A stretch of 64,000 nt of DNA, taken from positions 62,001-126,000 of the forward strand of contig CALMYL010000004.1 of NCBI GenBank assembly GCA_937873695.1. The letters are read 5' to 3'. Below the pieces are notes generated by a model. It did no database searches. It was not told the origin of the DNA and saw only the letters and a list, made by a program, of their open reading frames with translations. A program made the position numbers and the translations under genes. Positions 8,517 through 17,393 of this stretch are shown here, piece after piece. Source of the DNA: an uncultured Ignavibacteria bacterium. Lineage in GTDB: Bacteria > Bacteroidota > Ignavibacteria > Tepidaquicellales > OLB5. Position 1 is the first letter of the stretch; each line of letters starts with the position of its first letter.

Positions 8517-8640
8517 GTTTCCCAAACTGGTCCGCCACGGCGGATTGTCCGAAGGACTCCCCCATACAGTATTGATTCCCAAACTGGAGTTTGGGAATCA
8601 GGGTTGAAAATATCTGCTTCCCTCCAATGGAGGGAAGCAT
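8517..8640. repeat. Cluster of three hairpin repeats
   Basis: It contains a composite TCCCAAACTGG-TCCGCCACGGCGGA unit (from about 8519), a TTCCCAAACTGGAGTTTGGGAA palindrome extended by GA/TC on its outside (about 8573-8602), and a GCTTCCCTCC/GGAGGGAAGC hairpin at 8616-8638. It sits between two convergent genes and may serve as a terminator for both, but no T-run is obvious. Confidence 0.65.
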
Positions 8641-8648
8641 TTTAATTT

Positions 8649-9029
8649 CTACTGAATAGTTACATTAAAGGTTAATGTCTTTGCAGGTGCATCTTTCTCC
8701 CATGACCTTGCGTAATAAAACATGAGTTTTACTGTTCCCGGGGCAACAGCCTTTAAGTGCCACACCTCGGCGCCGCCTTGCCCTGTTTTGGCGTTATCCG
8801 GCAGGTCATAATCCATACCCGCAACAACAACCTGCGCGTTATCAGAGACCATACCGACTGACCATGAATAACCGGTCGACTGGTTTGATTCAAGCGATAT
8901 CGTAAAATTCTCACCTACTGTTGCTGATATTTCAGCGTCTTTTTCGGTGTAGGTTTTTTCCTGTGAATAGGAAAGTGAAGCAAAGACCAGTAAAAAAACT
9001 ACTGCTGATGAGATTATTATTTTTTTCAT
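8649..9029 (-). CDS. Chagasin-family (I42) protease inhibitor, exported
   Basis: Starting at the ATG at 9029 gives a signal peptide (MKKIIISSAVVFLLVF...) cut near SYSQ. An ATG 13 codons earlier would put polar residues in front and is not preferred. The three inhibitory loops of the chagasin family are all present: NQSTGYSW, GQGGAEVWHLKAVAPG, and ARSWE in the place of the RPW loop. Chagasins are beta-sandwich inhibitors of papain-like cysteine proteases. This one is near full family length and should act in the periplasm or outside. It lies 100 nt downstream of an M14 peptidase gene. Confidence 0.85.
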   Translation of the reverse strand: MKKIIISSAVVFLLVFASLSYSQEKTYTEKDAEISATVGENFTISLESNQSTGYSWSVGMVSDNAQVVVAGMDYDLPDNAKTGQGGAEVWHLKAVAPGTVKLMFYYARSWEKDAPAKTLTFNVTIQ

Positions 9030-9129
9030 GCTGTTTAAATTAATTATATATGATTTACCCAAATCCAAATGAAAGTTTCTTCGTACTGCTAAAGCAGTAC
9101 TCAGAATGACACAATTCTGATTATAAAAT

Positions 9130-9945
9130 TTAATTATTAAACTTAGTCAGATTCTCGTTAATAGAAAACTCAAGACCGATCTCTTCCATGAATTGAAGCG
9201 ATGCGATTATCTGCAGTTTTACACGGTCTTCTATCGCGAAGCCGCGGTATGTTTCCACAGTATATGATTTAATGTTAAACTTAGTCACAAAATTATCAAG
9301 TGAACTGTATGTCCTTAATGAATAATAATGAGTATGGAAAGTAAAATCACCTTCGGGAATTTTTTTATTCATATTATCCACACTTCTTACAAGCAGCTCT
9401 TCAAACGGCTGGAGACATGAAATTACTATCTGCCCGTATGCTTTTTCAGGGTCGGTAAGCGCTTTAGGTGACCATTTTGTACGCGCTTCATGCAAATTAA
9501 TTATAAGATCGGGTTTTACACTATCAACAAGCCACATTAATTCATATGCAAGCCGGTACTCATATGTATCGCTCGTAATATCACCGGGGAAGGCATGGTT
9601 AAAATCAAAATTTACCTCCCGCGTATTCTGTTTACATGCTATAATATTTGTTCTTGGAATTACTATTAATGTGCCCGAATAAAGATTAATGTATTTCACT
9701 ATTGAATCACATGCCATATAAGAAGCAATTTCATCTCCGTGTATCCCTCCGTCAAGTATCATGACCGGACCCGGCTTCTTGCCCTTAAAAACGAAATACG
9801 GAGTTTCGTAATCATCGTTTAAGCCAAAGTAATCCTGGCGGATAAATGTATACTGACCCGGTTCGGAGTATGAAGAAGTATCACTGTACGAAAATACGAA
9901 CTGCGAGATGACAAATAATGATACGAATAATAATTTCAGCTTCAA
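9130..9945 (-). CDS. Exported M14-family metallopeptidase-like protein (AstE/AspA-type)
   Basis: Signal peptide (1-20), then a succinylglutamate desuccinylase/aspartoacylase-like M14 domain. The zinc ligands are visible as GGIHGDE (His69, Glu72) and NLHEA (His152). NFDFNHAFPG at 112-121 matches the substrate-binding NxNRxFPG motif of the family, and Glu231 in TVETYRG is the likely catalytic base. Most family members are cytosolic; this one is predicted to be exported, so the substrate is probably a peptide or amide in the periplasm. It is flanked on both sides, same strand, by chagasin-like genes (18 and 100 nt gaps). Confidence 0.75.
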   Translation of the reverse strand: MKLKLLFVSLFVISQFVFSYSDTSSYSEPGQYTFIRQDYFGLNDDYETPYFVFKGKKPGPVMILDGGIHGDEIASYMACDSIVKYINLYSGTLIVIPRTNIIACKQNTREVNFDFNHAFPGDITSDTYEYRLAYELMWLVDSVKPDLIINLHEARTKWSPKALTDPEKAYGQIVISCLQPFEELLVRSVDNMNKKIPEGDFTFHTHYYSLRTYSSLDNFVTKFNIKSYTVETYRGFAIEDRVKLQIIASLQFMEEIGLEFSINENLTKFNN

Positions 9946-9963
9946 TTAATTTACCGTTAAAAT

Positions 9964-10335
9964 TTAATATACTGTAATATTAACAGTTCTGGTTTTCTTA
10001 GCGATCAGGTCGCCCTTTTTAATGTAATTCAAAGTAATAATAGTTTTACCTTTTTTCAATCCTTTAAATTTGATAACCTGTTTTACGGGATCTGTATTTT
10101 TTTCACCGGGCTGATCTTCTTTGCCAACATATTTTGCTACTGCAGAATTGCTGTTTGATGAAACTACCCAGTCATATCCATTGTAAGTATCAGCTTCCAT
10201 TTTAACAGAGGTCGAGTCACCAATTGCCATAGCAATATTTTCACCCTTATAGTTTTCGATCTCTTTGATACCGGAGCATGAAGAGATGAGTAATAAAGTT
10301 ACAAATAATGCAAACAGGATTATTTTTGATTTCAT
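9964..10335 (-). CDS. Lipoprotein with degenerate chagasin-like domain
   Basis: The signal ends in a lipobox (LISSC, Cys about residue 20). The mature part has TYNGYDWVV in place of the NxTTGYxW loop, a KQVIKFKGLKKGKTIITLNY strand pair like the second chagasin loop, and no clear RPW loop. It therefore looks like a chagasin/I42-type beta sandwich that has drifted at two of the three inhibitory loops. It lies 18 nt upstream of the M14 peptidase gene. It may inhibit proteases or simply bind a partner. Confidence 0.6.
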   Translation of the reverse strand: MKSKIILFALFVTLLLISSCSGIKEIENYKGENIAMAIGDSTSVKMEADTYNGYDWVVSSNSNSAVAKYVGKEDQPGEKNTDPVKQVIKFKGLKKGKTIITLNYIKKGDLIAKKTRTVNITVY

Positions 10336-10406
10336 TCAGTTGTAATAAATAATAGTTATTTTCTGCAGAGTCCCTTTTTGCAGACTCTGCGAATACTGAT
10401 TCTTGT

Positions 10407-12161
10407 TTAATACCCTATTGCCGCGCCATAACCGCGGCGGTCACTATGACCGTAATACTTTTTATTCTTCCAGTCGATCAATATACCTTCAACCCTGCCG
10501 TAATCTGATATCTGTTTTACCTGGTGACCCTTTTCTGTAAGTTTAGCCATTACTTCGTCATCAATTGCGCCGATTTCATACTGCAGGTACTCCGGCTGCC
10601 ACTGGTGGTGGAAGCGGGGTCTATCTATTGCAGAATCAAGCGACATCTTATGATCAATTACATTCACAATTGTTGTATATACCGCAGTAATTATTCTTCC
10701 GCCTCCTGGTGAACCCAGCACCATGAACGGATTTCCGTCCTTTAGAATAATGGTAGGTGTCATACTGCTGAGCATTCTTTTGCCGGGCGCGATAGCATTG
10801 GCTTCATTGCCTATCAAACCGAACATATTGGGCTCACCCGGCTTTGAGGCAAAATCATCCATTTCATCATTCAGCAAAAAACCTGCCCCATCCACAACCA
10901 CACCGGAACCATATGTATTATTCAGGGTTGTTGTAACACTTACCATATTTCCGTCTTTATCAACGATGCTGTAGTGCGTTGTTTGGTCTGATTCATTTAC
11001 AAACACTCCCGGTTTAATTTCATTTGATGGTGTTGCGTTATCATCTATCTCGTTTCTTCTTTTTTTAGCGTAATCTTTACTTGTAAGCTCATTTACAGGA
11101 ACCTTCCAGAAATCAGGGTCACCAAGGTGTTCGCTTCTATCTGCGTAAACACGTTTCATGTTCTCAATTACAGTATGGTAATAATTCGCCTGATCCTTAA
11201 TACCGTAATAAACATCGTTCCTATCGGGAATTGTTTCATTCTCAACCATATTCAGCAACTGAATAAGCGCTATTCCTCCGCTGCTGGGAGGCGGCATTGA
11301 ATAAACATCGTAGCCTTTATAATTTGTATGTACGGGTTCTCTTTCAACCGGCTGGTAACTGAGCAAATCTTCCTTTGAAATAATACCCCCACCCTGCTGC
11401 ATTTCTTTTATAATAAGCTCTGCGGTGATACCGGAGTAAAACCCATCTTTGCCGTGTATGCTGATAAGTTTCAGTGTATTGGCAAGGTCCTTCTGTATAA
11501 ACTTTTCACCGGGTGCAAATTTCAAGCCTCCTTTGGTAAAGACTTTTCTTGATGATGGAAATTTGTTAAACAGATCATAATTTGAGTTTAATGATTCCGC
11601 AAGTTTCTCTTCCATTTCAAAGCCGTCTTCGGCAAGTTTGATTGATTGAGCCAGTACATCTTCACGGGTCATTGAGCCGTATTTTTCAAGGGCAAACAAC
11701 ATTCCCGCAACAGAACCCGGTACGCCCGCTGATAGATGCCCAACCTGGCTTTTTTCCGGAAGGAAATCACCCTTTTCGTTTAAGAACATATTGCGGGTTG
11801 AGCCAATTGGTGCTTTTTCACGGTAATCAATTGTGGTGATCTTTTCTTTGGTCTTAATGACCATAAATCCGCCTCCGCCTATATTACCCGCCTGCGGGTA
11901 AGTTACTGTAAGAGCAAAACCCATAGCAACCGCGGCATCAACTGCGTTTCCGCCGCTCTGGAGTATATTTATACCAACTTCAGATGCATACCTGCTTGCA
12001 GAAACGACCATTCCATTACTGCCGGTTACATCTGAAGAGTAGTTTATATCGATCTTTTTCTTTTGAGAACCTATTAAGGGGTTGTTGAACTGTGACGCAT
12101 AATACAGAAATAACACAATAAGCCCTGTTGTAACAAGAAAACCCAGGTTTTTTCTGACCAT
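10407..12161 (-). CDS. ggt: Gamma-glutamyltransferase
   Basis: Transfers or hydrolyses the gamma-glutamyl group of glutathione and related peptides; made as a proenzyme that cleaves itself. At 584 residues it has the usual length. The N-terminus starts with a hydrophobic helix (8-22), then GMVVSASRYASEVG and GGNAVDAAVA. The autoprocessing nucleophile Thr is near residue 394 in QTTHYSIVD, followed by NNTYGSG, LLNDEMDDF and MLSSMTPTI of the small subunit. All key motifs are intact. It is probably periplasmic or membrane-tethered. It lies 71 nt upstream of the chagasin/M14 group and may share its transcript. Confidence 0.95.
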   Translation of the reverse strand: MVRKNLGFLVTTGLIVLFLYYASQFNNPLIGSQKKKIDINYSSDVTGSNGMVVSASRYASEVGINILQSGGNAVDAAVAMGFALTVTYPQAGNIGGGGFMVIKTKEKITTIDYREKAPIGSTRNMFLNEKGDFLPEKSQVGHLSAGVPGSVAGMLFALEKYGSMTREDVLAQSIKLAEDGFEMEEKLAESLNSNYDLFNKFPSSRKVFTKGGLKFAPGEKFIQKDLANTLKLISIHGKDGFYSGITAELIIKEMQQGGGIISKEDLLSYQPVEREPVHTNYKGYDVYSMPPPSSGGIALIQLLNMVENETIPDRNDVYYGIKDQANYYHTVIENMKRVYADRSEHLGDPDFWKVPVNELTSKDYAKKRRNEIDDNATPSNEIKPGVFVNESDQTTHYSIVDKDGNMVSVTTTLNNTYGSGVVVDGAGFLLNDEMDDFASKPGEPNMFGLIGNEANAIAPGKRMLSSMTPTIILKDGNPFMVLGSPGGGRIITAVYTTIVNVIDHKMSLDSAIDRPRFHHQWQPEYLQYEIGAIDDEVMAKLTEKGHQVKQISDYGRVEGILIDWKNKKYYGHSDRRGYGAAIGY

Positions 12162-12194
12162 ATAACGTGAATTTTGTTTAGTTACAAATTATCC

Positions 12195-13109
12195 TTAAAA
12201 CAGTTTAAGCCTTATACCGTCTTTTTCAATCTTCTTAACAAGCTTGTTAATGTTCAGCAGCGCTTTATTGATATTATCGTACATTTCGTCTTCTGTCAAT
12301 AATTTGCCAACAGTTGAATTAGAGTCGTTTGCACCCAGTACAAGGTTGTTGAGGTTAATTGTCAGGGAATCAAGCCTTGATGTCAGTACCCTGACATCCT
12401 GCATGGTCTCTTTAAGTTCAGGTTTTGTATCGGTAACTGTGTTATCAACATTGGTCGCAATATTGTTCAGTTTGAGAGTTAATGAATTGATGCTGTTCCT
12501 TGTATCGGCAAGCATCAGGTTCAGGTTTCTGGAAGCAAGATTAAAATTGCTAGCAGCACCCTTAATGTTAGACTTCAATCCGTCATCACCGACAATTGAA
12601 TTAATATTATCAACGGTGACCGTCATTTTGGTCATAGCAGTATCAAGCTTTCTTGTTATCTGCTTCACATCAGCTCCAACTTCGTTCATAGTGCCAATAA
12701 GACCGACAATATCATTTGTTTTTGCGCCAACCAGCGGCTTTGTTATATCCGCGTTTTCTTTTGAAACACCGGGTTTTATATATATCTGTTTGCCGCTCAT
12801 AAGTTCTATCATAGCAACAGAAACATCATAATCTTTGCGCAGGGTAACATCTTTGGAAAGCGAGAAATCAACCCTTACTGAATCGCCGGGAGCGAGCTCA
12901 ATGCCGGTGATCTTACCTTTTGTAACTCCGTTTACGCTGACGGGATCACCTTCTTTCAGGCCGTTCACATCAGAGAAATAGACAACCAGCTCGTTGGTTT
13001 CTAAGCCGAATTTAAGATCTTTTAAAAAAGCCACTCCCCACAAAAGAATAATTATGGAAACTACAATTGTAATACCAACTTTTAAAAGAGTTCTTTTATC
13101 TTTATCCAT
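12195..13109 (-). CDS. MCE/MlaD-family lipid-transport protein
   Basis: A single N-terminal helix (about 10-30) anchors the protein. An MCE domain follows (about 37-115), with VYFSDVNGLKEGDPVSVNGV and GKITGIEL. The C-terminal half is a long coiled-coil-like region with repeated Asn/Leu/Thr heptads (NSINSLTLKLNNIATNVDN). MlaD proteins form hexameric rings that pass phospholipids between membranes with an MlaEF ABC transporter. No mlaE or mlaF gene is seen nearby. It lies 17 nt after greA. Confidence 0.85.
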   Translation of the reverse strand: MDKDKRTLLKVGITIVVSIIILLWGVAFLKDLKFGLETNELVVYFSDVNGLKEGDPVSVNGVTKGKITGIELAPGDSVRVDFSLSKDVTLRKDYDVSVAMIELMSGKQIYIKPGVSKENADITKPLVGAKTNDIVGLIGTMNEVGADVKQITRKLDTAMTKMTVTVDNINSIVGDDGLKSNIKGAASNFNLASRNLNLMLADTRNSINSLTLKLNNIATNVDNTVTDTKPELKETMQDVRVLTSRLDSLTINLNNLVLGANDSNSTVGKLLTEDEMYDNINKALLNINKLVKKIEKDGIRLKLF

Positions 13110-13126
13110 TATTAGAAGTCTGACTG

Positions 13127-13612
13127 TTACTTTGTGAAATCAACAATTTTATATTTTAGTTTACCTGCCGGAACAATAATCTCAACTTCCTCATTTTTCT
13201 TTTTTCCCAACAGAGATTTACCAATTGGCGAAGTTACAGATATTTTATCCTGCTCAAGATCCGCTTCTTCAGGGGAAACGAGTTTATATGTGAATTCTTC
13301 CTTGGTTTTAAGGTCTTTTAGCTTTACATTATGGAGAATATATATTTTATCATTAGGAAGTTCATCAGCCGAAATGATCTTAACCCTTGAAAGGGTTTCC
13401 TCAAACTTGGCTATACGCATTTCAAGCTGCTCCTGCTGATGCTTTGCAGCATCATATTCAGCGTTCTCACTAAGGTCACCGTGTGCCCTTGCTTCAGCAA
13501 TCTTTTCTGCGATATCTTTTCTGCCCTGAATTTTGAGGCTGTTCAGTTCGGTTTCCAGCTCATGCAGCCTGTCTTTGGTTAAATACACAAAACTTTTGTT
13601 ATTTGAATCCAT
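13127..13612 (-). CDS. greA: Transcription elongation factor GreA
   Basis: A cleavage factor that rescues backtracked RNA polymerase. At 161 residues, it has the N-terminal coiled-coil hairpin with the acidic tip (ARAHGDLSENAEYDAAKHQQ) and the C-terminal FKBP-like domain ending in SPIGKSLLGKKKNEEVEI and VPAGKLKYKI. The paired acidic residues of the tip (Asp and Glu of GDLSENAEY) are present. It sits 6 nt after ribBA and 17 nt before the MlaD gene. Confidence 0.96.
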   Translation of the reverse strand: MDSNNKSFVYLTKDRLHELETELNSLKIQGRKDIAEKIAEARAHGDLSENAEYDAAKHQQEQLEMRIAKFEETLSRVKIISADELPNDKIYILHNVKLKDLKTKEEFTYKLVSPEEADLEQDKISVTSPIGKSLLGKKKNEEVEIIVPAGKLKYKIVDFTK

Positions 13613-13618
13613 AATAAA

Positions 13619-14974
13619 TTAATTCTCCTGATTTTTGTTGATTATCAATAAGTGTCCCAGTTTATCTCGTTTAGTTTTTAAATATCTCTCGTTAACTGAA
13701 TTAGCGGGTATTTCAATAGGAATACGTTTTACTATTTCAAGTCCGTATCCTTTTAAGCCTACTACTTTTTTGGGGTTATTGGTAAGAAGCACCATCTTCT
13801 TAACACCCAGGTTCCTTAAAATCTGCGCTCCGATACCATAATCACGCAGATCAGCTTTAAATCCCAATGCTTCGTTAGCTTCAACTGTATCAGCTCCTTC
13901 ATCCTGAAGCTTATAAGCTTTTAGTTTGTTTGCAAGACCTATACCTCTGCCTTCCTGCCTCATATAAAGCAGGATCCCGTTCTTTTCATGTTCAATTATT
14001 TTCAGTGATTTTATCAGCTGGTCCTGGCAGTCACACCTCAATGAACCAAGCAGGTCACCTGTAAAACACTCTGAATGTACACGAACCAAAATAGGTTTTG
14101 CAGGATCTATTTCACCTTTAACCAGAGCGAGGTGCTCTTTGTTATCTATAAGATTTCTGAACATATGTATTCTGAACACACCGTGTCTTGTAGGAAGATT
14201 GACATCTACAATCTTTTCAATCAGTACTTCGCGTTCAAGCCTGTAATTGATAAGATCTTTTATTGTGATGATCTTGAGCTTATGTTTTCTGGCAAGCTCA
14301 AAAAGCTGCGGAACTCTAGCCATTTCACCGTCTTTTTTTATTATCTCGCAAAGTACTCCGGCAGGATAGTGCCCTGCAAGTTTTGCCAGGTCAACAGCAG
14401 CCTCGGTATGCCCTGCTCTTCGCAAAACACCACCGGGGAAAGCTTTAAGAGGAAAAACGTGACCGGGCCTGCCAAGGTCTTCCGGCTTTGTCTTCTTATT
14501 AACAAGTGATAATATTGTTTTGTTTCTGTCAGAAGCTGAAATTCCGGTTGAAGTTCCATGGACGTAATCAACACTGATTGTGAACGCAGTTTCATGTAGC
14601 GCGGTATTATGACTTGTCATCATATCAAGCTTAAGCGCTTTTAAGCGTTCATCTTCCATAGGAACGCATATAACACCGCTTGTATACTTTATGAGAAAAT
14701 TAACAAGCTCAGGGGTTGATTTTTCGGCGGAATAAATGAGATCGCCCTCATTTTCACGGTCTTCATCATCAATTACAATTACACATTTGCCTTTTTTAAA
14801 ATCAGCAATAGCCGACTCAATTGAACTGAACCTGAATTTTCCATTTCCTCTATCGTTCCCGGCAGGAACTGACGCCGGATTTTTGCTTTTCAATGCAGAG
14901 CTTCTGCTTTTTGAAACTGCGCCTTTGCTGTTCTGCGATCTGTTACTATTTGTTTTCGTGTTCTGTGTTTTCAT
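13619..14974 (-). CDS. ribBA: Bifunctional DHBP synthase / GTP cyclohydrolase II
   Basis: Catalyses the two entry reactions of riboflavin synthesis. The N-terminal RibB half has DDEDRENEGDLIY, the Mg/Arg-binding loop, and RRAGHTEAAVDLAKLAG. The C-terminal RibA half has the zinc cysteines in RVHSECFTGDLLGSLRCDC and the catalytic RQEGRGIGL. A Ser/Lys/Asn-rich extension of about 45 residues precedes the RibB core; no later Met would start the domain cleanly, so it is kept. The extension is unusual and probably disordered. No other rib genes are nearby. Confidence 0.95.
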   Translation of the reverse strand: MKTQNTKTNSNRSQNSKGAVSKSRSSALKSKNPASVPAGNDRGNGKFRFSSIESAIADFKKGKCVIVIDDEDRENEGDLIYSAEKSTPELVNFLIKYTSGVICVPMEDERLKALKLDMMTSHNTALHETAFTISVDYVHGTSTGISASDRNKTILSLVNKKTKPEDLGRPGHVFPLKAFPGGVLRRAGHTEAAVDLAKLAGHYPAGVLCEIIKKDGEMARVPQLFELARKHKLKIITIKDLINYRLEREVLIEKIVDVNLPTRHGVFRIHMFRNLIDNKEHLALVKGEIDPAKPILVRVHSECFTGDLLGSLRCDCQDQLIKSLKIIEHEKNGILLYMRQEGRGIGLANKLKAYKLQDEGADTVEANEALGFKADLRDYGIGAQILRNLGVKKMVLLTNNPKKVVGLKGYGLEIVKRIPIEIPANSVNERYLKTKRDKLGHLLIINKNQEN

Positions 14975-15035
14975 AAATAAAATGTGGCGATCATTTCAAA
15001 CGCCACAATTACTTCCCTTAATTTAAAGGATAAAA

Positions 15036-15362
15036 TTATTTCTTTTTAACCTGGTCTGTTAAGCCAACAATAGTACCTATCGCGCCCTTATCCATCTTAA
15101 CTTTCACGTTATCTGCAATTTTAACCAGCACAGAATCATCTTCCACGCCTTCAACCGTTCCGTGAATACCGCCTGATGTGATGATCTTGTCCCCTTTTTT
15201 AACTCCTTCAAGAAGTTTAGCGCGCTCTTTCTGGCGTTTCTGCTGCGGCCTCAATATCAGAAAATAAAATACCGCGATGATCAGGATAAACGGCAGCAAT
15301 GAGCTTACCAGACTTGCAATGCCATCCTGCTGTGCCTGTAATAACATAAATAAATATGTCAA
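15036..15362 (-). CDS. yajC: Preprotein translocase accessory subunit YajC
   Basis: Single N-terminal membrane helix (SLLPFILIIAVFYFLILRPQ) followed by the QQKRQKERAKLLEGVKKGDK basic motif and a small beta domain (ITSGGIHGTVEGVEDDSV). YajC joins SecDF to assist SecYEG-dependent export. The 108-residue length is normal. It is downstream of tgt, an order (tgt-yajC) conserved in many bacteria, though secD and secF do not follow here; ribBA does. Confidence 0.93.
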   Translation of the reverse strand: MTYLFMLLQAQQDGIASLVSSLLPFILIIAVFYFLILRPQQKRQKERAKLLEGVKKGDKIITSGGIHGTVEGVEDDSVLVKIADNVKVKMDKGAIGTIVGLTDQVKKK

Positions 15363-15423
15363 TTTAATATACCTTCCTTAATTTTACTGATTTAAAAACT
15401 ATGAATACTTCTTTAACCTGTTT

Positions 15424-16560
15424 CTATACTGATTTCGTTCCTGAATTATATTTTCCAAGAAACCTATTTTTAAATTCCAAAAAGCTGTTATTTGTGATAG
15501 CTTCCCTTGCTTTTTCAACAAGGTTAAGGTAAAACCTTAAATTATGAATTGTTGCCAATTGTGCCGCAAGCATCTCATCACACATGAATAAATGCCTTAA
15601 GTATGACGGCGAAAAATTCTTTGACGTGTAACTTTCAACTTCTTCATCAACGCTGCCGAAATTGAACTTATGCTCCAGATTACGCAGTCTTAATTTACCT
15701 TTTGAAGTGAATACTGTAGCATTCCTTGCATTACGCGTTGGCATTACACAGTCAAACATATCAACACCGCGCTCAATTGCGTTCAGCAGGTCTTCGGGAG
15801 TGCCGACACCCATCAAATAACGGGGCTTATCCCGGGGCATGAACTCTGTGGTATATTCAACAACATCATACATCACATTATTTTCTTCGCCTACTGCAAG
15901 CCCGCCAATTGCATAACCTTCAAAATCAAGTTCAGCAAGCTCCAGCGCAGAGCGTTTGCGAAGCTCATTGTATGTTGAGCCCTGAATTATACCGAACTGA
16001 AACTGTTCATTACCGTAAAGCGGTTCGGTATTTTTGAATTCCACCCGGCTTTTTTTTGCCCAGTCAGTAGTAAGCTTAATTGAGTTTTCAACTTTGGCAT
16101 ATTCAGCAGGATTTTCGAGGCATTCATCAAGCACCATCATAATATCGGAGCCAATCATTCGTTGTATGTTCACGACTTTTTCGGGGGTAAACATGTGATA
16201 ACTGCCATCAAGGTGTGATTTAAATTCAGCGCCAGCGGCGGTAATTTTCCTTAAGGCTGATAAACTAAAAACCTGAAACCCGCCCGAATCTGTTAAAATT
16301 GGCTTGTTCCAGTTCATGAATTTATGCAGTCCCCCTGCTTTATTTAAAACCTCAGTTCCGGGTCTTAAATACAAATGATAAGTGTTGCCGAGAATTATCC
16401 GCGCGCCTATTTCTTCAAGCTCCCTTTGCTCAATGGCCTTCACAGTTGCCTGTGTGCCAACGGGCATAAAAATAGGAGTTTGAAAAGTACCGTGCGGGGT
16501 TGTAATTTCCGAAACTCTTGCTTTACAGCTGCTATCCTGAGAAAGAACTTTAAAGAACAT
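15424..16560 (-). CDS. tgt: tRNA-guanine transglycosylase, lacking the usual zinc cysteines
   Basis: Exchanges guanine-34 for preQ1 in tRNAs with GUN anticodons, the queuosine pathway. The active-site residues are in place: Asp91 in TDSGGFQ, GGLAVGE at 219-225, and the nucleophile Asp270 in FDCVMPTRNARN. The zinc site normally reads CxCxxC followed by a His; here the segment at about 304-316 reads DEEVESYTSKNF with no Cys, while the His (339, TIHN) is kept. The structure may be held without metal. A -7 promoter element lies 18 nt upstream of the ATG, so it probably starts its own transcript. Confidence 0.93.
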   Translation of the reverse strand: MFFKVLSQDSSCKARVSEITTPHGTFQTPIFMPVGTQATVKAIEQRELEEIGARIILGNTYHLYLRPGTEVLNKAGGLHKFMNWNKPILTDSGGFQVFSLSALRKITAAGAEFKSHLDGSYHMFTPEKVVNIQRMIGSDIMMVLDECLENPAEYAKVENSIKLTTDWAKKSRVEFKNTEPLYGNEQFQFGIIQGSTYNELRKRSALELAELDFEGYAIGGLAVGEENNVMYDVVEYTTEFMPRDKPRYLMGVGTPEDLLNAIERGVDMFDCVMPTRNARNATVFTSKGKLRLRNLEHKFNFGSVDEEVESYTSKNFSPSYLRHLFMCDEMLAAQLATIHNLRFYLNLVEKAREAITNNSFLEFKNRFLGKYNSGTKSV

Positions 16561-16578
16561 TAAATGTCCTCATATTTA

Positions 16579-16609
16579 CAAAAATACTCAATTTTGTTAA
16601 GATAATCAA
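16579..16609 (-). promoter_or_regulatory. Bacteroidota-type promoter for tgt
   Basis: Read on the minus strand, TTG (16609-16607), 20 nt, then TATTTTTG (16586-16579), ending 18 nt before the tgt ATG. This matches the TTTG / TAnnTTTG consensus of Bacteroidota housekeeping promoters. It lies in the 65-nt gap after the VOC gene. Confidence 0.5.
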
Positions 16610-16625
16610 TTTATTTCGTGATTAA

Positions 16626-16997
16626 TTAAACAGGTTCTTTGTGATATTCCGCCAAAAAGAACACATTTCCGTCAGGATCTTCATATTCCAGAAATTTATG
16701 GAAATTAGGGATATCAATTACATCGCCGAACGGCTTAATTCCTTTGGATTCAAGCTCCTTAGCGGCATTTTCAAGGTTATCCACACGGAATATCAACGAT
16801 ACGCCGGTTTTTGGATCATCAGTTGCTTCGGGTTTATCATACCCTGCAAAGAATGAAAGTCTGATACCCCCCGCTTTTGCGGCAAAAAAATTACCGGAAT
16901 CCTCAAGTAATTCAAGTCCAAGTTTGTTAAGATAAAAATCCCTAGCCGTTTCAATTGACGTTACCCTTATAACTGAATGCTGAAGTTTGAGTTCCAT
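16626..16997 (-). CDS. VOC-superfamily (glyoxalase-like) protein
   Basis: A single vicinal-oxygen-chelate domain of 123 residues. It begins LKLQHSVIRVTSIETARDFY and ends FLEYEDPDGNVFFLAEY, the usual beta-alpha-beta-beta-beta pairs. His7 and the C-terminal Glu are at the positions that bind metal in active members. Substrate cannot be assigned. Its ATG abuts the stop of the VanZ gene, so the two are co-transcribed. Confidence 0.8.
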   Translation of the reverse strand: MELKLQHSVIRVTSIETARDFYLNKLGLELLEDSGNFFAAKAGGIRLSFFAGYDKPEATDDPKTGVSLIFRVDNLENAAKELESKGIKPFGDVIDIPNFHKFLEYEDPDGNVFFLAEYHKEPV

Positions 16998-17393
16998 TTA
17001 GCTTATCCTTTGGAATAATCTATATCGTTTTGAAAGAAAAAATCTTATTATCAGAAGCATAATAATAGTGCCCGTAATATCAGCAATCCAGTCCTGAACT
17101 TCAGAAGAACGGTTCGGAACAAAGTACTGGTGAAATTCATCAGATGCGCCGTATAAAATTGTAATTATAGCAGACCATAGAATAGCATTACGCGTGAAAG
17201 TATTTTCACTGTTTAAATGTATCAATGATAAATAACACAATCCCGCAAGCAGCCCGAATACACCCATATGCACGATCTTATCAAAGCTGATTATTTCGAC
17301 TTTGGGAAGCTCAACAGCCGGGAAACTTGATTGAATAAATATTATCAAAGCCCATAGTATAAACGGGAAGTGATATTTAAAAAAGTTTTTCAG
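16998..17393 (-). CDS. VanZ-family membrane protein with a non-ATG start
   Basis: VanZ-like proteins are small polytopic membrane proteins. The conserved end of the family, YGASDEFHQYFVPNRSSEVQDW, is intact, with four helices in total. The first in-frame conventional start (TTG at 17348) would cut into the first helix. Reading upstream to the stop at 17406-17408 restores the full helix, KNFFKYHFPFILWALIIFIQ, preceded by CTG at 17393 and ATA at 17396. CTG is chosen here, giving 131 residues. The TTG start is the conservative alternative. The role in this organism is unknown. Confidence 0.75.
   Translation of the reverse strand: MKNFFKYHFPFILWALIIFIQSSFPAVELPKVEIISFDKIVHMGVFGLLAGLCYLSLIHLNSENTFTRNAILWSAIITILYGASDEFHQYFVPNRSSEVQDWIADITGTIIMLLIIRFFLSKRYRLFQRIS

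Noticed and set aside
12244-12831. 195-codon + strand frame inside the MlaD gene
   Set aside because: It is antisense to a well-supported MCE-domain gene and has the Leu/Ser/Val-rich composition of a shadow frame.
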